29,446 bases of DNA, from the NCBI GenBank assembly GCA_003132865.1, contig PKYZ01000231.1, forward strand, positions 5,547 through 34,992, read 5' to 3'. The notes under the pieces were generated by a model. The model did no database searches, was not told where the DNA came from, and saw only the letters and a list, made by a program, of their open reading frames with translations. This document shows, one piece after another, positions 1 to 8,449 of the stretch. Made by a program: the position numbers and the translations under genes. The DNA is from Bryobacterales bacterium. GTDB lineage: Bacteria; Acidobacteriota; Terriglobia; Bryobacterales; Bryobacteraceae. The first letter of the stretch is position 1; every line of letters begins with the position of its first letter.

Positions 1-20
1 AGTCCTACCTGAGGAGCCAA

Positions 21-1220
21 TCACTTAGGGACAGTTTTGGCCTGCTTGTTCCGGCTCACTTTAGCGGATTCTTTAGCAGCCCCAAACGGAACTTTCCCCG
101 TAGTCCCATCTTCCGGTGTGCCGGGTTTCGCCGTCACCAACGTCTCGACCGCCCGCCGCTTCGCCTGCATGCGGATGTGAGAGTAGTGCTTCAGCATCTG
201 CTGCGAGACGTGGCCGGCCAGGTCCCGGATGGTTTCATCTCCGGCCTCGCCGCTCTCCGCCAGGTCGGTAATGAAAGTGTGCCGACTGTCGTGCCACCGT
301 CCCGTTATGCCGGCGCCCGCCTTTACGGCCGCCCATACGGTCTTGAATGTTGTGGCGGGCCTGGTGGGATCGGTCGGCTGCGGTTTGCCAAACGGGAAGA
401 CATACCATTCGGGGCGAGGTTTGCCGAACTTCCCCGCATACCATTTGGCGTACTCGTCCAATGCCGCGAGCACGTCCGCATTGAGCGGAATCGTCCGGCC
501 TTGCCCGGCCGGCGTTTTGCTGTCTCCTACCGTGACGATGCCCTTAAGCAGATCCGTCCTGCCCCACTGCAGGCCGCGCATCTCGGCATCTCGCATTCCG
601 GCGTGAAGAGCGAGCATCAGCGCCGGATATATCGCTCGGGAGCGCCGGCCCTTCGCTGCGGTCAGCAGCCCGGCCTTCTCTTCCACGCTGAAGGCGCGCG
701 CGATCCGATGGCCCGTCGCGAGTTTCAACACGTGGCTCCGGCGGAGCTTGATCCGCAGGAAGTCGCCCTGCTCGCCTAGAATTCGAAGCAGAAAGCCCAC
801 TTCCTCGTTGATGGACTTGGGGGCCGCCTTCTCTTTCAAACGGTCGGTCTGGTAGATCTTCACCGTTTCATCGGTGACGTCCGCAACCATCGTCTTTCCA
901 ATTCTCGCTTTGATATGGCTCAGTGCATACCGCGCGAATGTGGCCGACTTCGGGTTGCGGACCGCGTAATCTTCAAAGAACTTGTCGGCCAACTCCCCTA
1001 GGCTGCGGATGCGTTCCTGGCGCTGGTCCTCGACGTGATTGAAAGCCAACTCCAGTTCCCGGCGTCGTATCTTCTCTGCCTCCCCTGCGATCGTCTTCCG
1101 GGCCGATTTGCTCGACTCTTGAATGTGGCGGCCGGCGAATGTGAAGTGATACCACCAGATGCGGGACTGCTTCGCTTTGCCGGTTTTGGGATCCCGATAC
1201 TTGGGGCGGTAAACTGCCAT
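21..1220 (-). CDS. Tyrosine recombinase / phage-type integrase
   Basis: A 399-aa site-specific recombinase of the tyrosine (lambda integrase/XerC-D) superfamily, which would catalyse integration or excision of a mobile element. The C-terminal catalytic domain carries the expected residues: Arg210 (HAGMRDAE), Lys235 (GDSKTP), His310 and Arg313 (WHDSRH), His337 (AGHVS) and Tyr346 (KHYSH). Residues about 70-170 resemble an N-terminal core-binding (SAM-like) domain, preceded by a basic segment (MAVYRPKYRD) like the arm-type domain of phage integrases. The frame stays open upstream to 1409, but I chose the ATG at 1220 because GGAGGAC sits just before it and homology-like sequence begins there. The last 30 or so residues are a low-complexity tail. 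It lies at the window edge, so an attachment site or tRNA beyond position 1 cannot be seen. It is probably intact. The family call is firm; the exact element is unknown. Confidence 0.9.
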   Translation of the reverse strand: MAVYRPKYRDPKTGKAKQSRIWWYHFTFAGRHIQESSKSARKTIAGEAEKIRRRELELAFNHVEDQRQERIRSLGELADKFFEDYAVRNPKSATFARYALSHIKARIGKTMVADVTDETVKIYQTDRLKEKAAPKSINEEVGFLLRILGEQGDFLRIKLRRSHVLKLATGHRIARAFSVEEKAGLLTAAKGRRSRAIYPALMLALHAGMRDAEMRGLQWGRTDLLKGIVTVGDSKTPAGQGRTIPLNADVLAALDEYAKWYAGKFGKPRPEWYVFPFGKPQPTDPTRPATTFKTVWAAVKAGAGITGRWHDSRHTFITDLAESGEAGDETIRDLAGHVSQQMLKHYSHIRMQAKRRAVETLVTAKPGTPEDGTTGKVPFGAAKESAKVSRNKQAKTVPK

Positions 1221-1348
1221 TAGTCCTCCGCGGTCACTCCGCTCTCTGCCGATGTGCCAGCCACCCACAGCCGAGCCCTCTGGCCAGGTCCGCCGCCAAC
1301 ATGCGGCCGTCGCCAAGCGGCTGCGATCGGGACAAAACGATGAAGGCT

Positions 1349-1546
1349 CTACCTTGCGCGCGCATCCTTCGCCCTCCCTTCGGCTTTGGTCTTCCCGGTG
1401 CTCCTCCAACGTGCAGCCGCGGCCTTTTGGGCGAGTTCCTTTCGCTGCTCGGGGGTGAGGGATGCCATCCGAGCCTTGCCGCCCTTTGGGCCGCCCTTCT
1501 TGCCGAGCTTCGACAAGTGCCGGCGCAAAGCTTCCTGTTCATTCAT
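1349..1546 (-). CDS. Small basic Lys/Ala/Gly-rich protein
   Basis: A 65-aa, strongly basic protein. The middle contains GKKGGPKGGKARMASLTPEQ followed by RKELAQKAAAARW. This pattern, a Gly/Lys turn then LTPEQR and a short Ala-rich helix ending in ARW, recurs in small proteins of unknown function carried by many bacterial genomes and mobile elements; a nucleic-acid-binding role is plausible but not shown. It starts with ATG and no obvious Shine-Dalgarno is visible. It lies 128 bp upstream of the recombinase in the same direction. Confidence that it is a real gene rests on the recognisable sequence pattern, not on length. Confidence 0.6.
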   Translation of the reverse strand: MNEQEALRRHLSKLGKKGGPKGGKARMASLTPEQRKELAQKAAAARWRSTGKTKAEGRAKDARAR

Positions 1547-1585
1547 TATGAACTATGCTAGAACGGATCTGGCTCAATTGTCAAT

Positions 1586-1945
1586 CTATCGCTCAGCTCG
1601 TGAGCTGGCAGCCTTTTGCCCTTTTTCCCAGCGGTAATAATCGGCTTTGTCCTGCGCCGCCTCTTTGTACAGGAAGGCTTTCGTATCAGGCAGACCGGCG
1701 GACTTCTGCCGTTTCTGCCAGAGTTCGACCGCGCACTTCCTATCTCCTCGATCCAGCGCCGCAATGATATCCATATTTCTCTGGATGCAGCTATCTGCGG
1801 ATACCGCGTTCTGGTCCCCTTCAGCCGGCCCGCGGTCTTGGCCAGCGTTCGGCAAGAGGCGTTTCCCACTCGATAAACCTCTCTCCGCAATCCGCGAGGC
1901 AACTGCGCTGGCAATAGCCTCGATTTCCTCAGGCTCTAGTTTCAT
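1586..1945 (-). CDS. Hypothetical protein, 119 aa
   Basis: I do not recognise a family. The protein begins MKLEPEEIEAIASAVASRIA, an acidic amphipathic helix common at the N-terminus of small mobile-element proteins. The C-terminal half is charged and helical (VELWQKRQKSAGLPD, then DKADYYRWEKGQKA). The ATG at 1945 is preceded by GAAGGAGGG at good spacing; a GTG at 1948 sits immediately before it and is closer to the ribosome site than usual. The strong ribosome site and the shared direction with the recombinase support a real gene. Function unknown. Confidence 0.55.
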   Translation of the reverse strand: MKLEPEEIEAIASAVASRIAERGLSSGKRLLPNAGQDRGPAEGDQNAVSADSCIQRNMDIIAALDRGDRKCAVELWQKRQKSAGLPDTKAFLYKEAAQDKADYYRWEKGQKAASSRAER

Positions 1946-2142
1946 CACTGCCCTCCTTCGGCAAAAGCCACGCCTGGCTCATTGACACGGTTCCGGACTC
2001 CGGGGGCAAGGGCGCTTTCGAGCCGCAAGCATCCGCTTCTGGTCGGGTCCTGCCATGGCTTTGGTTGCACCTGGCGAGAGCTTCCTCGGGCCAGCCGTTA
2101 ACGGGTGGCGCTCGGTACCTGGACCGGCCGCGTGAGTCCCGA

Positions 2143-2385
2143 TCACTCAACCTCCACTCCTGGCTTGACCGCTGAAGGCTGTCCAAAATCGATCCGACTG
2201 GAGATATCGTGGACGCGTTCCCCTTCCGCATGAAGCGCCTCACGGATTCGGCGCCACTCGTCCACGGTCAGTGAGCTATCGCCAAGTTCGTATGTGCAGA
2301 TTTTGTAACGGCTAACGCCCGATATCCGCGCCAGCCTGCTTTGTGAGATTCCAAGTGCGTTTCGAAGAGTCCGCAGGTCCTTCAC
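2143..2385 (-). CDS. Small XRE-type helix-turn-helix regulator
   Basis: An 80-aa protein that is almost entirely a Cro/C1-type HTH domain: LRNALGISQSRLARISGVSR (helices 1-3), then KICTYELGDSSLTVDEWRRI. It should bind DNA as a dimer and act as a transcription regulator, possibly of the recombinase cluster. The start is a GTG without a clear Shine-Dalgarno, so the exact N-terminus is uncertain. Its upstream flank carries the 22-bp tandem repeat at 2436-2479, a reasonable place for its own operator. The tail after residue 55 has no recognisable domain. Confidence 0.7.
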   Translation of the reverse strand: MKDLRTLRNALGISQSRLARISGVSRYKICTYELGDSSLTVDEWRRIREALHAEGERVHDISSRIDFGQPSAVKPGVEVE

Positions 2386-2435
2386 AACAATAGTTGTAGC
2401 CGAACTCTTGGTTTTTGTCGTCTCGCGGGAAGTCT

Positions 2436-2479
2436 CGGGAAGTATCGCGGGAAAACTCGGGAAGTATCGCGGGAAAACT
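2436..2479. repeat. Two perfect 22-bp tandem repeats, possible operator
   Basis: The 22-base unit beginning CGGGAAGTATCGCGGGAAAA occurs twice back to back without a mismatch, and is flanked on both sides by partial copies (TCGCGGGAAGTCTCGGGAAGT upstream in part, CGGGAACTTCCGGGAA downstream). It lies between the stop of the 308-aa gene and the start of the small HTH gene, both on the minus strand. A repressor-binding array is a reasonable inference from position. It is too short and lacks spacers, so it is not a CRISPR. Confidence 0.7.
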
Positions 2480-2485
2480 CGGGAA

Positions 2486-2504
2486 CTTCCGGGAAACCCG
2501 GAAG
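2486..2504 (-). terminator. Hairpin directly after the 308-aa gene
   Basis: CTTCCGGG, a 3-base loop, then CCCGGAAG make a perfect 8-bp stem immediately after the stop codon at 2505. Read on the minus strand it is followed by TTCCCGAGTTTTCCC, a broken T-rich stretch. It could be a weak intrinsic terminator or part of the neighbouring repeat array. Confidence 0.4.
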
Positions 2505-3431
2505 CTATTCAGGCAGGTCTTCTAATCGCACCGCGAGCGCTTCAGCTAGCGCCCTTCGATTCTCGCTAGTCGGCTGGCGCACACCGCGAAGGTATTCGTA
2601 GACACAGTTTTTGCCAACACCTGCTTCTGTAACCCACCTGCTGCGGGACCACCCCATTGACGCAAGTTTAGGCATCACGAATGCACGCCGTCGCTCACCG
2701 CGTTCTTCAGAGTCTTCGTTGCCACGTCCGGGTGTGCCAACAGCCAGCCCTTCAAACGCCACACCATCAGGGGATTCTGAATTGGCCGGCCCAGCCATAC
2801 CCTTCTCATCGCTTAAATCGCCTATTCTCTGGTTGGGCGCTGCAGTGGTCCGTACGGCGTGTGTACAAGCGGAGCCCTCTACTAGATCAGCAATTTTGCG
2901 TACTTCAGTGCGGCCTTCGGCTTCGAGTCGTGTTCTATGAGTCGACCATGCCTTAAGCTTGAGAGACTCGGCGAAAGGTATGAGTCGGTAAAGGACGCAC
3001 TTTTGGATCTCGACCTCCTGGCTGCCGGCTTTCTTTGTGCCTTGTGCTCTGAGGTCATACCACTCTGTTATAGACCTCCAGCGAGCCAACGAATTGTTGG
3101 CCGTGCTCTTCAGAAGACTGGAAAGGTCTGACTCGAACTGCTCGGGCGCTCCTCTGCGGGCTAAGAGTTCGCGGCCTTCGGCTTGTCCCAACTCGACAGC
3201 CATTTCAATAACAAGGTCGCGGAGTATGAGCTGCTGCTTTGCAATTAGTGTTGGTCGACCGTTGTGGGTCGAAGTCCCTTGGCCCCAGCCCACCAATACT
3301 CGGCGAATGAGGGTTTCATGACGAGCCCTGACTAGTTCGACAGTTCTCTTCGCTTTTTTCGGAATGGACTGTGATTCGGCTCCAGTCGCATTTTGAGGAG
3401 GCCCTTCTGGTGGAACACCAGGCGAATTCAT
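2505..3431 (-). CDS. Hypothetical protein with C-terminal HTH
   Basis: A 308-aa protein with no family I can name. Residues about 35-150 are helical (ETLIRRVLVGWGQGTSTHNG, then ARRGAPEQFESDLSSLLKST). Residues about 180-245 are Gly/Glu-rich and look disordered. The last 55 residues form a likely DNA-binding HTH: KLASMGWSRSRWVTEAGVGK, then NCVYEYLRGVRQPTSENR and ALAEALAVRLEDLPE. That layout (helix, turn, recognition helix, then AEAL...LP) resembles an XRE-like domain. The ATG at 3431 has AGAGGTGGGG just upstream. It is co-directional with the HTH gene and the recombinase, so it is probably cargo or a regulator of the same element. Confidence 0.6.
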   Translation of the reverse strand: MNSPGVPPEGPPQNATGAESQSIPKKAKRTVELVRARHETLIRRVLVGWGQGTSTHNGRPTLIAKQQLILRDLVIEMAVELGQAEGRELLARRGAPEQFESDLSSLLKSTANNSLARWRSITEWYDLRAQGTKKAGSQEVEIQKCVLYRLIPFAESLKLKAWSTHRTRLEAEGRTEVRKIADLVEGSACTHAVRTTAAPNQRIGDLSDEKGMAGPANSESPDGVAFEGLAVGTPGRGNEDSEERGERRRAFVMPKLASMGWSRSRWVTEAGVGKNCVYEYLRGVRQPTSENRRALAEALAVRLEDLPE

Positions 3432-4240
3432 GGCCCCACCTCTTCGCAGCCGACATCACCTGAGTCAAGGCGACGGTCTGACCATGCGGTTTGATCCCTG
3501 CTGGGTGCCCGATTTGACATGCTCCGCCCACGCTGGCCATAAAACAACAGCCATTGCTGGTAGCCTTGAGCTGGGTAACTGACCCAATCGGCCGGCTCCC
3601 GGGGAGGTCGGCGACCGATGACCGCGGTCCGATTCTCAAGCGAACCAGATGCCGGATCATGACTCCGGCAGGCGGTCAGCACAGGCCAAGGCGAAGCTGG
3701 CAGCGGTTCGGGGGCCGCCGCTTGAGCTCCGATTAAGGGGATGGTCTAACGACTCGCGGCTGTTATAGCCGCTTTGCGCGCTTGTAGGGTCGCGATGCTT
3801 CGCACGCTGGGCACACCGCTATAGGCTGCCCGCACGCCGCTTCCCAGCCCCGGAAAAGACGAGTTACGGTTTTGGTCCGGAGGCCCGCGACACCAGGTAC
3901 CGTGCAAACCGCCCAGGCAGGCCTTCCTCCGAACAAATTCAACAAGCAAATGAACGGCCTCCCTTGATAATTATAAGCCAGCCTGGGAAGAAAATGTTGT
4001 CTTACGCGCAATTGCCGGGGATATGCGGGATACGCCGGAAGGTATAGCACACAAATTTGAGGCTGCTCGGACGACCGCGTTTCACAAATGAGTATGCGGA
4101 GATGTCTTGCCCATGCCACATATACCTTCGAGCCAAGTCAGAGAATGCCTGCCGTTCCGCCAACAAACGGAATGTGATCGCGAGCGGGCTCTCTCGCTTA
4201 CGGTGCCTCCCCAGCGCGATGCGTACACGCCATCGATACC
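3432..4240. other. Region with no convincing gene
   Basis: About 800 bp of lower-GC sequence than the flanks. Short open frames exist on both strands, but none shows a recognisable domain, a clear ribosome site or family-like composition. No tRNA or CRISPR was seen. It separates the recombinase-side genes from the truncated nuclease gene and may be decayed sequence at a recombination junction. Confidence 0.5.
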
Positions 4241-5893
4241 ACGGCGCGGCCCGCGCCCAGAATTGGCGTCTGCTCGGCATCCAGCGAGGCCCTCGAGGCA
4301 GTAGAAGTAGCGAGGTGTATCCACGCGGCTGCCGCGAACGGTACTGCATTCGACCAAATCGCCATTCTGCTGCGTTCCCCGGAACGCCAGCAGCCCGTCG
4401 TCGGAGAAGCATTGGAGCGCGCTGGTATTCCGACATGGTTCGCACGCGGTGCCCGCCGCCCGGACCCGGCTGGGCGGGCATTCCTTGCATTGCTGAACTG
4501 TGCCCGAGACGGTCTGACGGAGGCGGGCTTTGGCGAGTACCTCTCGTTGGGGCAGGCGCCGGCCGCCGGAGTGTGGCGATGGGAACGCATGATCCTGCGT
4601 GCCGGCGTGGTCGCCGGCCGTGAGCGCTGGCACACGCGGCTCAAAACGCTCCCGGACACCGAGGAGCGCGAAGCCCTGATCGATTATGCGCTGCCACTGA
4701 GCGATCGTCTCGCCGTGCTCGAAGGAATTGCTACTTGGGGCGAGTGGCTGGAGAGACTCGGGCAGATCGCAGATTATGCTCTTCGCACGCCCTCGCCGCT
4801 CTACGAACTATTGGACGAGCTGCAGCCGATGGCTGAAGTCGGACCGGTCGGGCTACGCGATGTTCTCACCGTCTTAGAACCGCGGCTGCGGAACCTGAGC
4901 GGCACCGAATCAGGCGACCGCTACGGCCGCGTGTTCGTCGGATCCATTGATGACGCTCGTGGAATGAGCTTCCGCCTGGCCTTTCTGCCAGGAATGACCG
5001 AAGGCCAGTTTCCACGTCCTATGACCGAGGATCCTCTGCTTCCCAACTCGGTCCGGAGAGCCATCTCCGCAGACCTCCCGTTGGCTGCTGACGAAGACGA
5101 ACGCGAGCTCTTCCGGGTGGCCCTTTCGAGGGCAACCGACCGGGTAGTGTTGTCGTGGTCGCACCTCGATGTGCTCGCCGGGCGCGAACGCGTGCCGTCC
5201 TTCTACCTGCTCGCAACCAAGGAGTCTGCCGGGGCAACTGACGATCACGCGGACGCGCGTCTCGGCTGGCCGGCGCCGTTGGACGCTCGAGATGCTGTAG
5301 ATGTCGCGGAGTACGACTTGGCCGTTCTCCGGCGGCATTCACGGGCTTGGCAGGGCGTGGGGAAGCGGCTTGGCTGAAAGATGTCCATCCGACGGTCGTG
5401 GATGCATTGCGCGCAAGGGGCCGGCGATGGCTTGCGAAATGGAGGTCAGCCGACGGGCTCGTAGCCGAAGACGATATTCCGGCATTGATCGCACTCGGGA
5501 GCCCATCGGCCGGGCAATCGAGCTTGGTCGCCGACCGCGCTCCAGCGCTATTCCGTCTGTCCGTACCAATTCGCGCTGCATGGGATTCTGCGACTACGCC
5601 CGCGCGAGATACGAACACGCGTGGCCCGCATCGACCCGCTAACGCGCGGCGATCTCTTCCACCGGGTGCAGTGCAGGTTCCTGAGCGACCCAGTGAACCA
5701 ATCGATCGACGCCATCTTGGACGAGGAAGCGGCGAACATCGCCGAACAACTTGCGCCCGCCATACCGCAGCTCTGGGAAGCTTCCATTGAGGCCATACGA
5801 ACGGACCTGCACGGCTGGCTCATTCCCGCATGGATTCGTTCGAGAACGGCGATCAAAAGGGCTTTGCCTCTCGCCCGCAGAAGGCCGAGTTGA
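4241..5893 (+). pseudogene. Broken AddB-like PD-(D/E)XK nuclease/helicase gene
   Basis: Remnant of a long AddB-like exonuclease/helicase-family protein. Homology-like sequence begins around RIGVCSASSEALEAVEVAR (about 4259) and runs in one frame through FDQIAILLRSPER, GIPTWFARGARRPDPAGRAF, DDARGMSFRLAFLPGMTEGQ and RVALSRATDRVVLSWSHLD. At about 5340-5347 the reading shifts to the next frame (EAAWLKDVHPTVVDALRARG). At about 5495-5500 it shifts back (AWSPTALQRYSVCPYQFALH, the start of the nuclease domain). LDPLTRGDLFHRVQ-like sequence follows (IDPLTRGDLFHRVQ), and the end breaks off after DLHGWL, before the region that would hold the nuclease active site. The N-terminal ATP-binding part is also missing. 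With two internal shifts and two truncated ends it is almost certainly non-functional. It converges on drmC, whose stop is only 23 bp away, so the DISARM cluster or its carrier may have disrupted it. Confidence 0.8.
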
Positions 5894-5915
5894 GACGTAA
5901 GTTTTCGATCTGCTC

Positions 5916-6647
5916 TTAAATCACCTGCAGTTCTCCCAGTTCTAGGAGCGCGTCGATCAGGCGGTCGATCGCGGCAGGCAGGTGGCCGCCGCGGATCAGC
6001 ACACCCAACTCCATGTTCCGCTCCAGCGCTGCTTCGGTGAGATTTGCGCTGGTGAGGAATGCGACGCGAGAGTCGGCAACCGCGGCCTTGACGTGCATCA
6101 GGCCCGCGTGACCCTGCTCGTCCCGAGGTCGCCGCTCTGGAGCCCACTGCAGGAGCATCGCCTGTGCGGCCACCACGCGCCCCAATTGGTGACGCTGGCG
6201 GTCGATCTCCTGGGTGCTGTGAGATTCCCGGTCGCCCAGCACCATTCGCAGCGCCACGCCCCGCGCGAGCGCTTGCTCCAGTTCTTCCACCAGACGCGGT
6301 ACCTGGAAGATGCCGAAGCTTGTCATGGTCAGCCTTCGCTCTGCGAACCGGATGACGTCGGACAGGACCTGCTCGGTGCGCCGCACCGGCACCACCGGCG
6401 TCGGAGGACCAGTCCATACCAACTCCGTAGTCTGCTGCGACCGCTTGGCCACGAGCGCGACCTCCAGCATCGCTGCCAACTCGCCGCGTGCGCCACTCCG
6501 CGACCTCAGGAATTCATCCACTTTGCCCTGGTATCCAGGATTCGGCATCGTCGGTGCCGCGCCGGCCCGCAATTGCGCGATCAGCGACTCCACCAGGCTG
6601 CCCGGCAACTCCTCCACCAATTTGAGGCACGCCTCTGCGGTCGTCAT
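5916..6647 (-). CDS. drmC: DISARM protein DrmC, phospholipase D-like
   Basis: A 243-aa PLD-superfamily protein, last gene of the DISARM operon. It carries one HKD-type motif: His185-Val-Lys187 in LMHVKAAVADSRVAFLTSAN, with Asp192, followed by SANLTEAALERNMELGVLI, typical of PLD-fold nucleases that act as dimers. The first 75 residues are helical. The frame is open up to 6812, but I chose the ATG at 6647 because it overlaps the drmB stop as ATGA, there is no alternative ribosome site, and the preceding stretch is the antisense of the conserved drmB C-terminus frame. In the published DISARM system drmC was reported as dispensable for protection, so its exact role is unclear. It converges on the broken AddB-like gene. 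Confidence 0.9.
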   Translation of the reverse strand: MTTAEACLKLVEELPGSLVESLIAQLRAGAAPTMPNPGYQGKVDEFLRSRSGARGELAAMLEVALVAKRSQQTTELVWTGPPTPVVPVRRTEQVLSDVIRFAERRLTMTSFGIFQVPRLVEELEQALARGVALRMVLGDRESHSTQEIDRQRHQLGRVVAAQAMLLQWAPERRPRDEQGHAGLMHVKAAVADSRVAFLTSANLTEAALERNMELGVLIRGGHLPAAIDRLIDALLELGELQVI

Positions 6648-8449
6648 GGACGGAAAAACGCGAACTCGGCGCGCTCCATGGTTGGCACTAACACGGTCCG
6701 GTCCAGATACCGATTGCCCCGCTCGCAGGATGTCTCCGGCAGAAATAGACAATTGTGGCAAGCGGCGCCGTGCAGCGACATGAACGCCTGCTCGGGCGTC
6801 GTCTCCGCGCACAACGGGTCAGACGAGCAAATCTCCAGCCCCTCCAGCGCCTGGTCCAGGTGCTGCTCCAAGTTGGCCGTCTCTCCCAAGGTCACCAGCC
6901 CGCCCAGCGTGCCTTCGCTATCGGGCGCAGCAGTATAAATCAGGATACCCGCCATCGACTCCTCATCATCCGGCGTCGAGGAGTAGATGCGTTCCCGTAG
7001 GCTGGCAGCCGCATACCCGCACTCGACTGAGAACTGGCGGATCAGCGCGTGCGCCAGCGAATGCAACAACACATACCGGAGCCCCGGAAACCCAAGCGAT
7101 GGATCCAAACCTCTTTGCGCCCGCCAGCGCCGATGCGCGCCGAAGAACTGCGCTTCGAGAGTGCGGCTACCTGCCAGCCACTCCGACACTTTGGCCTCGG
7201 AGAGCCGCAGGAACAATCCCTCCCCCCGCACCTCGGCCGCCGGCACCCACTCCGCCGGCCCGCGCCGCAGTGGCGCCAGTTTCGCGGTCGAATCGTCGCC
7301 TGCCGGTTCCAGCCGCGTGAACCCTGCCAGCGCCTGCACCTCACGCAAACGGTCGATCAGCACTACGCTCTCGATCCACGGCGCATACTTCGCCGGCGGC
7401 GTCACCACCCGCAGGCGCAGATTCGCACTATTCTTCGCCGGGTCCGGTCTCGAGAACAGCTTCCATTCGGGCAGCTTCAAATCCTTGGGGGTGAGCGGTG
7501 CGGCGCTGTCCTGCGCACGCAACTTTTCGATAGCCGCCCAGATCTGCGCATCCGTGTACTTGTCATAGCGCGGATGGCCCTTACGTACCAGTTTGACGTC
7601 GCGCTCCGACTCTACGTCCTCGAACAGCGACGTCAGATCTTGCTCCACCATCTGCTCTAACGGATCGGCCGACGACGGAATCGAGAGCGCCGACAGCGTC
7701 CGCGAGAACCACATGTTGGTCGCACCCAGCGTGATCGGTTGCGATGGGGCGTCGCATTCCTCAAGAGGTGCCACCCGAAGATGAGGATGCCGCCCCCGGC
7801 ACTTCGGCAAATCCGCCTTGCCATCTTCGGAAAACGCGGGCGCCATCGGTTTGCGTTTCTGGCAAGCCCGGCAGATCAACATCACGTCGGCCGCCTCACC
7901 GCTCGCCCCAACGTCACGCAACTCAAGCGGCCCCAGACAAGTGCTTTGACCGCCGTGCAGATATTCGCTCCAGGGGAAGTCGTCGATGTGGCCGTTCTCA
8001 CACGCCACCAGGAAGCGCGCCGGAATGGCCGCCGCCCTGGTGAGTCGCGGACAGTTCTTGTGGATGAAGCCCGACCGCTCCGGCCGGTTCGTGTCGGCGC
8101 GGAACTCGAACAGCCCCGACCGGATGGGCGCCAGCAGCCGGCACTGCGTACACACCAGCCAGCGAGGAAACGCGGCTACCGGCACGCCGTCCCCGGATGA
8201 ATTGCGGAATAGCGGACCGGGCACATCCTCGTGCAACGGCGCGGCCTTGAGTTGCCGCACCTGCCCGCCCAGCACATGCCGCACGACGCGAAGCAGGCGG
8301 TCCTCCCGGATCTCCTCCATCTCGGCAGCGGGCCAATCGTCCAACCCCATCACCATGGCAGAGAACTGCGGCAGATCCACAGCGGAACCCACGCCGTAGG
8401 TATAGATCAACTGCGTGGGCCGCACACTTCCCACATTCTGTCCGCTCAT
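6644..8449 (-). CDS. drmB: DISARM protein DrmB, DUF1998
   Basis: A 601-aa DUF1998-family protein, one of the core DISARM triplet (DrmA-DrmB-DrmC). It is rich in likely metal-binding cysteines: Cys100/Cys103 (LVCTQCRLL), Cys133 (HKNCPRL), Cys193/Cys196 (LICRACQKR), and a C-terminal cluster GAACHNCLFLPETSCERGNR, the signature end of DUF1998 proteins. DrmB forms a complex with the helicase DrmA in characterised DISARM. The start ATG at 8449 overlaps the drmA stop (ATGA) and has GGAGG seven bases upstream inside drmA, so translation is probably coupled. Length and order match the family; no damage is visible. Confidence 0.93.
   Translation of the reverse strand: MSGQNVGSVRPTQLIYTYGVGSAVDLPQFSAMVMGLDDWPAAEMEEIREDRLLRVVRHVLGGQVRQLKAAPLHEDVPGPLFRNSSGDGVPVAAFPRWLVCTQCRLLAPIRSGLFEFRADTNRPERSGFIHKNCPRLTRAAAIPARFLVACENGHIDDFPWSEYLHGGQSTCLGPLELRDVGASGEAADVMLICRACQKRKPMAPAFSEDGKADLPKCRGRHPHLRVAPLEECDAPSQPITLGATNMWFSRTLSALSIPSSADPLEQMVEQDLTSLFEDVESERDVKLVRKGHPRYDKYTDAQIWAAIEKLRAQDSAAPLTPKDLKLPEWKLFSRPDPAKNSANLRLRVVTPPAKYAPWIESVVLIDRLREVQALAGFTRLEPAGDDSTAKLAPLRRGPAEWVPAAEVRGEGLFLRLSEAKVSEWLAGSRTLEAQFFGAHRRWRAQRGLDPSLGFPGLRYVLLHSLAHALIRQFSVECGYAAASLRERIYSSTPDDEESMAGILIYTAAPDSEGTLGGLVTLGETANLEQHLDQALEGLEICSSDPLCAETTPEQAFMSLHGAACHNCLFLPETSCERGNRYLDRTVLVPTMERAEFAFFRP

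Noticed and set aside
1221..1409. N-terminal extension of the tyrosine recombinase
   Set aside because: The ATG at 1220 has a strong GGAGGAC ribosome site and the upstream residues look unlike the family.
2422..2485. Short CRISPR-like array
   Set aside because: Two contiguous 22-bp units without spacers and no cas genes nearby.
3700..3800. Possible tRNA or attachment site around GGCTGTTATAGCC
   Set aside because: No cloverleaf can be drawn and no second copy was seen in the window.
4057..4659. Several overlapping open frames on both strands near the start of the broken nuclease gene
   Set aside because: Only the frame continuing into the AddB-like sequence shows family-like residues; the others are arginine-rich shadows.
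6648..6812. N-terminal extension of drmC
   Set aside because: It would overlap the conserved DUF1998 C-terminus of drmB by 160 bp; the ATGA overlap start is far more likely.
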